DNA of 36,646 bases. Origin: Triparma columacea (taxonomy: Eukaryota; Sar; Bolidophyceae; Parmales; Triparmaceae). The number at the start of each line of letters is the position of its first letter. Position 1 is the first letter of the stretch. Position numbers and translations under genes: made by a program. Positions 30,001-36,646 of the stretch are shown here, piece after piece. The notes under the pieces were generated by a model. The model was not told the origin of the DNA and did not search any database. It saw nothing but the letters and a program-made list of their open reading frames with translations. The stretch covers positions 20,682 to 57,327 of the forward strand of contig BRYA01000530.1 of NCBI GenBank assembly GCA_030267965.1, read 5' to 3'.

Positions 30001-30799
30001 ATCTGGGTTGGTTGGTGGGTGGGAGGGTGAGGAAGACTGGGAGGGGGAGGAAGACTGGGAGGGGGAGGTTTTCCTGTCGTCGGTTCTCACCTCCTTGTCC
30101 GTTGCCACAAGATTCTCCTTGATAGAGTCGGCCTCTTTAACATAAAGTAATTCAATGTCGTCACTCAGCGCTCTCAGCTGCATCTTATAGTCTTTGTAAG
30201 CCTTGTCGTGCCTAGCCCTCTTCTCGTCCATCTTTTTCTCCAGCTTCGTGAACTTATGCTTCACTGCCTCCTTCATCGGGTCGGACTGGAGGATGGCGAC
30301 CTCCTCGATTTCCTTCTGCTGCTCGCGGATTCGGAGGGCCTTGCGCTGGGATGCAGCAAGGGCGAGGTCCACCTTGGTTGTACTGAAGGGGTCACCTCCA
30401 CCTAAGCGAGGCGAGAAGGGGAAAAGGGGAGCAGCAGGGGTTAGGGTGGTTGGCGACGGGGGGGGTTGGTCGGAGGAGGTTGTGAAGGCAGCAATAAACC
30501 AAACAACCCTTACCCTTACCATCTTCGGAGGAGGGGAGATCAGAGAGATCATCAGAAACCTCAGGAGACAGTAGGCCGGACGTCGAGGATTGACCCTTCC
30601 CGTATCCCGATTTGTTGTGGAAGACGCGCGGTTTCTGCGTGGGGTGGGGAGGGTAAGAAGGGTCGGATAAGGTTGAAACCGAGGGTCGGTTAGGTGCATG
30701 TAATCTGGGAGAGAGGGAGGAGAGGGCAAAAGAAATACTTACAGCGAGAGCCTCCAATAGGCCGGTTTCGGCTCGTGCTTTCCGTTCCGTCGTGGCCAT
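24064..30799 (-). CDS. CCDC180-like coiled-coil protein, probably ciliary
   Basis: Seven exons (30799-30743, 30634-30520, 30401-30091, 30002-29634, 29537-28290, 28164-27475, 27369-24064) keep phase throughout and give 2031 residues. The protein resembles CCDC180 (DUF4455 and DUF4456): the N-terminal half has MSDWRQLRHDRGIREFHRDI then NPPDRVALFESFKATQ, and the C-terminal half has LRLHWPRKGRTEVKFRQPRE and long heptad-like helices. CCDC180 is poorly characterised but conserved in flagellated eukaryotes, so a cilium role is inferred. Extra features: a Ser/Arg-rich linker in exon 5, acidic Lys/Glu tracts, a KG-repeat near residues 1923-1935, and around 1605-1650 a Tudor-like strand pattern (AKIVCMDGKDTYTVKYVGGLEE). 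No signal peptide. Exon 2 (KPRVFHNK...) and the 19-codon exon 1 are the least certain. Divergent from GRP94. Confidence 0.75.
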
Positions 30800-31240
30800 C
30801 CAAAGGTGGCTGGCTGGCTGGTTGTGAGGAGTGAGGAAAAGCTTTTGCTGTTTGACTTTGAGAAAAGTTTGGGATGAGAGGATTGAGGGGCTGAGGACGT
30901 GGGATTTTTTGGTTGTAGGGGCCTGTGAGCTGCTAAGGGCTTAACAGGGGCTTGGGTATGTGTTGGCGTATTCTTTGCGTCAATCTTTTGTTAAAATAAA
31001 GTCAAATAATTTGTTTTAAGGCAGTAAAAGGAAAACAATAACCGCTAATCTTTGATCCGCCGTCGCCCTCAGGGAAGAAAATGCGGGCGAGAAAAAAGAA
31101 TCACTTACGTTGTCTCTCTTTGACCTTTTTTGTGGAGTCTGAAAAAATCCATTTTGTTCTTTCCTTTCTTCGACTTTCACTTGCCACTTGGCCTTAACCA
31201 ATTTTTTCTTTGACCCTTAGAATTTTTAAATCTTGACACA
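30800..31240. promoter_or_regulatory. Bidirectional promoter region of CCDC180-like and GRP94 genes
   Basis: 441 bp separate divergent starts. The minus-side half is G-rich, the plus-side half T-rich up to the GRP94 ATG. I looked for heat-shock elements and for the ER-stress element CCAAT-N9-CCACG and found no convincing match; CCCACGTCC on the minus strand near 30900 is only a partial one. Assigned by position. Confidence 0.4.
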
Positions 31241-32535
31241 ATGAAGTTCTCTTTGGCCTGCGCTCTTGCGTTTGGAGTTTTGTCCAGTGACCTTGGTCTG
31301 GGTCCCGTTGGTAGCTTTGGTAGCTCAATGCTGGTGAATGCTGAGGAAGCCGGATCCGTTGATGCGTCTCCATTGGTGAGTAATGCGGTCAATTCATGGT
31401 ATTTGCGGTGTGTTTTGTTCCTACTTGCTCCAGTTTTGCCATGCTTTGATGGTTTTACCGTCACAGTTGTTTTTCTAGAAGAAAAGTGAATGTTCCAATC
31501 TTGCATTCCTCGCTCTGAGTTCCAAATGGTGATTGAAGACGCATTCACCATCCCTAACCCCCCGCCCCACCCCCAAATCCTCCCACCAACAATCTCACGA
31601 ATCACTTCGCTACCACTTTGCAGTTCTCAGCTGAAGAGCAAGCTGCCATGAGCGAGAGCAGCGAGAAGTATGAATTCCAGGCAGAAGTTACCAGGCTGAT
31701 GGATATCGTCATCAACTCCCTCTACAAGAACAAGGAGATCTTCCTCCGCGAGCTAATCTCCAATGCCTCGGACGCCCTAGACAAGGCCAGGTTCAAGGGC
31801 ATCAAGGAGGGAGACTACCTGGAAACCAAAAAGGAACTCGAGGTTCGAATCTCTTATGACAAGGAGGCAAGGACTCTCACCATTGCAGACAGTGGGGTGG
31901 GAATGACCAAGACCGAGCTCGTGGAGAACCTTGGAACGGTCGCCAAGTCAGGGACCTCCAACTTCATGGAGAACCTCGGGGGGAATGGAGACGCTGACCT
32001 TTCCATGATTGGACAGTTCGGAGTCGGATTCTACTCGATTTACTTAGTCTCGGAAAAGGTCACCGTCGCATCCAAGTCGAACGACGACGAGATGCAGCAC
32101 GTCTGGAGCTCCCAGGCCGACGGAAGGTAAGAATGGACAAGGAGAGGATGGATTAAGGCGTCAAAGAGAATCGCGACGACAACAACGATCCACGCATCGG
32201 AGTTCTCATTGCCCGATACTGTTGCTCCAGCACAATAACACAACTAACCTCTTCGCGGTTCTTCTCGCTCGCAACCCTGGCTCCCCCCCCGTTGCAGCTT
32301 TGTCGTCGCCCCCGACCCCCGTGGCAACACCCTTGGCCGCGGTACCGAGATCACTATGTACCTCAAGGACGACGCTAGTGAGTACCTCGACGACTACAAG
32401 ATCGAGAGTCTCGTGAAGAGGTACTCCGAGTTCATCACTTTCCCGATTTATTTGAGGAAGACGGTGGAAGAGGTTGTGGCGGCCGATGAGGAAGATGAGG
32501 ACGAGTATGAGGATGGTGAGGAGGAGGATTTGGAC

Positions 32536-32567
<32 letters not shown>

Positions 32568-34322
32568 GGAGGAGGAGGAGGAGGAGGAGGAGGAGACGCA
32601 GAAGGACGCCAGGGTCAAGGCGGAGGTGAGTGTGCCACGCACGGCGGGCCAATTTTTAAATGTTACACAACTAATTATATCGACCCCTTGCACCCCTTAC
32701 ACCAACACCACCATCATAGGCCCAAGCGAAGACCAAAATCCCCGACGATCACAACCCCGACCCCGACTCCCCCCACGACCCCACGATCAAGAAGGAGGTC
32801 CAGAAGTTCGAGTGGGTCCGCGCAAACGACAACGTCGCGATCTGGGCCCGAGACAAGGAGGATGTCAATGAAGAAGAGTACAAGGAGTTCTACAAGAACC
32901 TGGCCAAGGATGGAACTATGAGCAGCAACTGGATACACTTTAAGGCAGAGGGTGAGGTCGAATTCAAGGGTATTCTCTACATACCTGACGAGGTGAGAAA
33001 GCATTTGAGGTGGCGAATCGAACTTCATCCGTGCGCTCTAACCCCTCTAACCCCCCTTCCCCACCTCCCCACCTCAGGCTCCTCACGACATGTACGACAA
33101 GTTCTATGAGAAGGACGCCAAGATCCGCCTCTATGTCCGCAAGGTCCTCATTACCGACGAGTTCGACGACCTTGTCCCCCAGTACCTCAACTTCCTCCGC
33201 GGGGTCATCGACTCCGATGATCTCCCCCTCAACGTCAACAGGGAAGGACTCCAGCAGTCCAAGATCCTCAAGGTCATGGGCAAGAAGCTCGTGAGGAAGG
33301 CCATCGAGATGATCAGGAAGCTAGCCAACGCAGACGCCGACTGGGAGTCCGACGAGGACGATAAGGACGAAAAGGGAGATGTCAAGAAGAGCCCTTACAT
33401 GAGGTTCTGGGACCAGTTCGGGAAGTCGCTTAAGCTGGGTGTCATCGAAGACAGTGCGAACCGCTCGAAGCTTAGCAAGCTCCTCCGCTACAAGACGAGC
33501 AAGTCGGGGGAAGACGGATGGAGGAGCTTGGAGGAGTACGTGGCCGACATGAAGGAGTGGCAGACTAACATCTACTACATTGCAGGAGAGAGCATGGAGG
33601 CCCTCGAGTCGTCCCCCTTCCTAGAGAAGCTCAAGAAGAAGGGCCTCGAGGTCCTCTACCTCATTGACCCCATCGACGAGTACGCCATGCAGCAGATAAT
33701 GGAGTTCGACGGCAAACGCATGATGAGCGTCACCAAGGAGGGCCTCAAGTTCGGGGATGAGGACGAGGATCTCGTTGCGGCCAGGGAGAAGGCATACAAG
33801 GCCAAGTTTCTCCCCCTCACCACATACCTCAAGGACATTTACGACAAGAAGATCAACAAGGTCGTCGTGAGCAGCAGGGTCGAGACCAGTCCTGTAGTCA
33901 TCGTCACGGGACAGTGGGGCAACTCCGCTAACATGGAGAGGATCATGAGGGCCCAGGCCCTTTCCGACAGGAACAAGAACTCCTACCTCACCAGCCAGAA
34001 AACCATGGAGCTCAACCCGCGCCACCCCCTTGTCACCAAGCTCCTGGCCATGGTGGAGGACGACCCGGACAACCAGGAGACGAAAGACGCCGCAATGATG
34101 CTTTATGACACCGCGGCATTGACCTCGGGGTTCACCATCGAGGATGTGGAGGCTTACACGGAGAGGATGTTCCGCGTAATGAAGGGGGTCGTAGGAGTCG
34201 ATTCCTTCGATCTCGAGGATGAGATTGAGATCGTCGAGGAGGAGGAGGACGACGACGACTCCGATGACGACGAGGACGACCTCGACTCCGACGAGGAGGA
34301 CATGGGGGAACCCGAACTTTAG
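31241..34322 (+). CDS. HSP90B1: ER HSP90 (endoplasmin/GRP94)
   Basis: Exons 31241-31375, 31624-32126, 32298-32625, 32720-32992 and 33078-34322 give 827 residues. This ATP-driven chaperone folds secretory and membrane proteins in the ER lumen. Seen: an N-terminal leader with a hydrophobic core ([10 protein letters not shown]) and VNAEEAG cleavage region; the ATPase motifs [12 protein letters not shown] (Glu88, Asn92), [23 protein letters not shown] and GRGTEI; a charged linker with a run of 20 Glu; the middle domain [13 protein letters not shown] ... [26 protein letters not shown] (family: RLYVRRVFI), [10 protein letters not shown] and [14 protein letters not shown]; and the C-terminal dimerisation domain ending in an acidic tail. 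The sequence ends GEPEL, without KDEL or HDEL, which is odd for an ER resident. All introns are GTGAG or GTAAG. Exon 1 carries only the leader. Confidence 0.93.
32536..32595 (+). repeat. GAG/GAA run encoding 20 Glu
   Basis: Sixty bases of GAR codons, mostly GAG, code for the acidic linker between the N-terminal and middle domains of GRP94. The trinucleotide repeat is expected to vary in length between strains. Confidence 0.95.
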
Positions 34323-34597
34323 AAAAGTTCGAAAGGGTGGGTGCGAATGGGAAGGTTTTTGCTTGAAGTAATGTTTGGTGGGAGGGATTATGGCAGGGGC
34401 AAAAATAGGGGCACGACCACGTTTGAATTGAACGACAAGTTCATTTTATTTTTATTCAACCGCGAGGTCACGAGGAGCGAAGCTTGAGAGGAAAGCGTGA
34501 AAATCACAGCGTGAAAATGCCAAAGTAAAATCCTCCCATTCAGCTCCCAGTCGGACTCCACCAAAAGAGCAGACACATCACTTGAGAACATAACTGA

Positions 34598-36333
34598 ATG
34601 GTCCAGTCAAAGGCACGGCAGGAGCGCCAGGCGATGAAGGCGCTCAATGAAGCTGCTCTCAAACTGCCTCCCAGAGACCTTTCAACTAATTCCTTCTGGA
34701 AAAAGCTTGGAGAGCCTCAGCTAATCGCAGCACCCATGGGTAAGTGCTCTTTCCCACCCCCTCACTCGATTCACTCTCACCTTATCCTTTCAACGCTTCG
34801 CTTCACCTCATCAGTTAGACACACGGATCTTCCTTGCCGCATGGTTTTCCGTAAATATGGCACCCAGCTTGCCTACACGAGTATGATAGATTCGGATAGA
34901 TTTATAGCTGCGAAAGATAGAACCAAGTACTTCTCCACACACGAGGAGGACAGGCCGCTTATCGCTCAGTTTGGGGCGACGAACGCGGAGGATTTCGTTC
35001 GTGCCGCTGAAATACTCCAAGATTCTGTTGACGCCGTCTGTCTCAATATGGACTGCCCGCAGCGACGAGCGGCTCAGCAGGGCTTTGGAGCCTACCTCAT
35101 GAAGGACAATGCCGAAGAGGTGCTCAACATCGTCAGGAGAGCCAAGGCGGAGCTTAAGGTTCCTGTCGTCGCGAAGATTAGGCTGCTATCGCTACCGGCA
35201 ACGGTGGGCAATGGATACAAAAGGTGGGTTGGGAGGACCTTATGGAATAACCATGCCGAAAGCCACACTAACCCCCCCCCTCAAGTGTGCCCCTCGTGTC
35301 GAAGACGATTGAATTTTGCATTAAAATGGAGGAAGCTGGAATCTCAATGTTGGCAATCCACGGGCGAACAATCGACATGAGCAACAGCGGGTCGAGTTGC
35401 AGGGACAGCAAGAATCATCGTCCGGTTTACCCCTCTGACTACTCCGCCATCAACGAAATTCAGAAACACCTTAAAATCCCGGTAGTAGCGAACGGTGATA
35501 TAAGGTCCATGGCGGACGTCAGCTTGTGCCTTGAAACCACGGGGGCTGATGCGGCAATGGTTGCGACGGAGCTTCTGTATAATCCCCGTTTGTACGCCAT
35601 GCCCCCGGGCTCCACAAGGCAAGCAGTGAAACCCCTTCAGCAGCTCTCATTTGCCGCGGAGTATCTGTACATGTGCTCCGTCTACCAAGGTTTCACTCCC
35701 GAAACACTCAAGTCGCACCTAGTAGACTCTATCATTGTACCGTGTCTCTCACCTGAGCGTAAGCGTGAGATGATTCCATTTGGCGAGGGCGTCGAGACGA
35801 GGGAGGACGCCGAGGAGAGGCTGCTGGAGATAGCAATTCTCCTCGGTGTGTTATGTGGGGGTAAGGACGAGTGCGTCGCGTTGGCAGATGTGAAGGGAGG
35901 GCTGGAGGGGGCAATAGGCGTTCTGAGGGAGGCGGCGAAAGTGAGGGAGTGGTTGGGGGAGGAGGGAGGAGGGTCAATAGAAGACATGGTTGGAAGGGTA
36001 AAGGAGGTGTTTGGGAAGGCCGAGGGACTTGTGGAGGAGTTCAGGGGGAGGGGGGAGGGGCCGAAGAGGAAGCTTAGAGAGGGGGGGGGGGAGGTGGGGG
36101 GAGGGGAGGAGGAGAAGAGGAAGATGTTAAAGAAACTGTCGAAGACAATCCTCAAGGAGGAGGGGGGAAAGATGAAAGTGAAAATTCTCGCGAAAGCCGT
36201 TGCAAAACGTCTAGGGGAAGAAGAGGGGGAGGGAGCTACGAAGAAGATGAAGAGGACACTCAAGGTGATTCTTGGGACGAGCAAGAGGTTCAAAATAGAT
36301 GGAAAGATTGTAGAGATAGTAAAGGAAGGGTAG
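34598..36333 (+). CDS. tRNA-dihydrouridine synthase (DUS1-like) with LYAR-like C-terminus
   Basis: Exons 34598-34739, 34815-35223 and 35286-36333 give 532 residues. DUS enzymes reduce uridine to dihydrouridine in tRNA, using FMN and NADPH; the DUS1 group acts on D-loop positions 16/17. Seen: IAAPMVRHTDLPCR (residues 43-56), YGTQLAYTSMIDSDRF, PLIAQFGATNAEDFVRAA, the active-site loop LNMDCPQRRAAQQGFGAYL (catalytic Cys128), PVVAKIRL, AIHGRT, IPVVANGDIRSM and ATELLYNPRLY, in family order. The C-terminus is a long Glu/Lys/Gly-rich linker and, in the last ~75 residues, KKLSKTILKEEGGKMKVKIL ... TSKRFKIDGKIVEIV, a pattern like the basic winged-helix-type tail of nucleolar LYAR. That tail would help bind RNA or direct the enzyme to the nucleolus (inference). 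Intron 2 (35224-35285) is only 62 nt with a GTGGG donor. Confidence 0.85.
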
Positions 36334-36646
36334 TAGAAAGGTAGTAGAAAGTTCCTATATGATGAACATTGTTGTCAAAGCTATAGTATTTTTGAATATT
36401 GGGAGGAAGGCGACAGTAACGAAGGGCGAGTGGATGCCGAACTTGCTGGTAGGAAAGGATTAAGGGCAAATTGTGTTGCCTTGGCCAACGTTTGAGAGGA
36501 ATGCTGTGTATATAGGGTCCGTGCGACTCTTTGGGTCGATTTGAGGGATTGGGAAGGAGGAAGGGTGCAGCATATAGATACAATTTTGTTATTGGGAAGA
36601 TATAGCGTACTTGAAATGGCAAATGGGAGCAAACGCTGATCTTAGG
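36334..36646. other. Downstream stretch to window end
   Basis: 313 bp after the DUS stop. A short direct repeat (AAAGGTAGTAG-like, about 36331-36350) follows the stop; the rest has no recognised gene on either strand. A neighbouring gene may begin beyond the window. Confidence 0.45.

Noticed and set aside
29157..30122. Plus-strand open frame of 321 codons
   Set aside because: Antisense to exons 3-5 of the same gene and crosses two of its introns; no domain recognised.
31835..31855. GGTTCGAATCTC resembling a tRNA T-loop
   Set aside because: It lies in frame within GRP94 exon 2 coding sequence (EVRISYD) and no acceptor or anticodon stem can be built around it.
35682..36293. Minus-strand open frame of 203 codons
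   Set aside because: Antisense to the DUS C-terminal exon, with Ser/Pro/Phe-rich composition typical of reversed Glu/Lys/Gly codons.

Overview
The window is nuclear DNA from a eukaryotic alga, most likely a photosynthetic stramenopile (ochrophyte). Genes are dense, lie on both strands and are split by short introns (about 62-171 nt). Two proteins carry N-termini that look like bipartite plastid-targeting leaders of a secondary red-type plastid: a plastid terminal oxidase (22727-23956) and a probable thylakoid-lumen protein (9297-10438). A CCDC180-like coiled-coil protein hints at a flagellated stage. The lineage is an inference from these traits, not from a database match.

Layout. 1-1305: homopolymer C and gene-free sequence. 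1306-5461: CTF8 (+), an aminoglycoside-phosphotransferase-fold kinase (-) whose terminal coding segment is repeated in a ~234 bp tandem array, and a BspA-type LRR protein (-). 5462-9031: AT-rich spacer and an unrecognised multi-exon gene with a WW-like motif and an in-frame stop (-). 9297-12967: lumen protein (+) and splicing factor SF3A1 (-). 12968-13778: spacer holding a 181 bp hAT-like MITE with perfect 8 bp target duplications and a 67 bp inverted copy of SF3A1 coding sequence that abuts the next start codon. 13779-18285: ZIP metal transporter (+), SVP26/TEX261 (-), membrane-anchored serine carboxypeptidase (-), small HAD protein (+). 18596-23956: ALG1 mannosyltransferase (+), TMEM151-like protein (-), a four-TM protein with slight Orai resemblance (+), plastid terminal oxidase (+). 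24064-30799: a 2031-residue CCDC180-like gene in seven exons (-). 31241-36333: ER HSP90/GRP94 (+) and a DUS1-type tRNA-dihydrouridine synthase with a LYAR-like C-terminal tail (+).

The genes do not form one pathway. Several belong to the secretory system (ALG1, SVP26, GRP94, carboxypeptidase), others to RNA processing (SF3A1, DUS), chromosome cohesion (CTF8) and the plastid. Gene pairs are often divergent over 100-450 bp or convergent with 50-170 bp between stops. Exon borders were worked out by reading frame and by homology; of the 29 introns I placed, 19 begin GTGAG and 6 GTAAG, and most carry a CTAAC/CTAAT-like branch motif. No clear new multi-gene system is visible. The most unusual local structures are the terminal-exon tandem array, the MITE, the SF3A1 fragment next to the ZIP gene, and introns with look-alike 3' ends.
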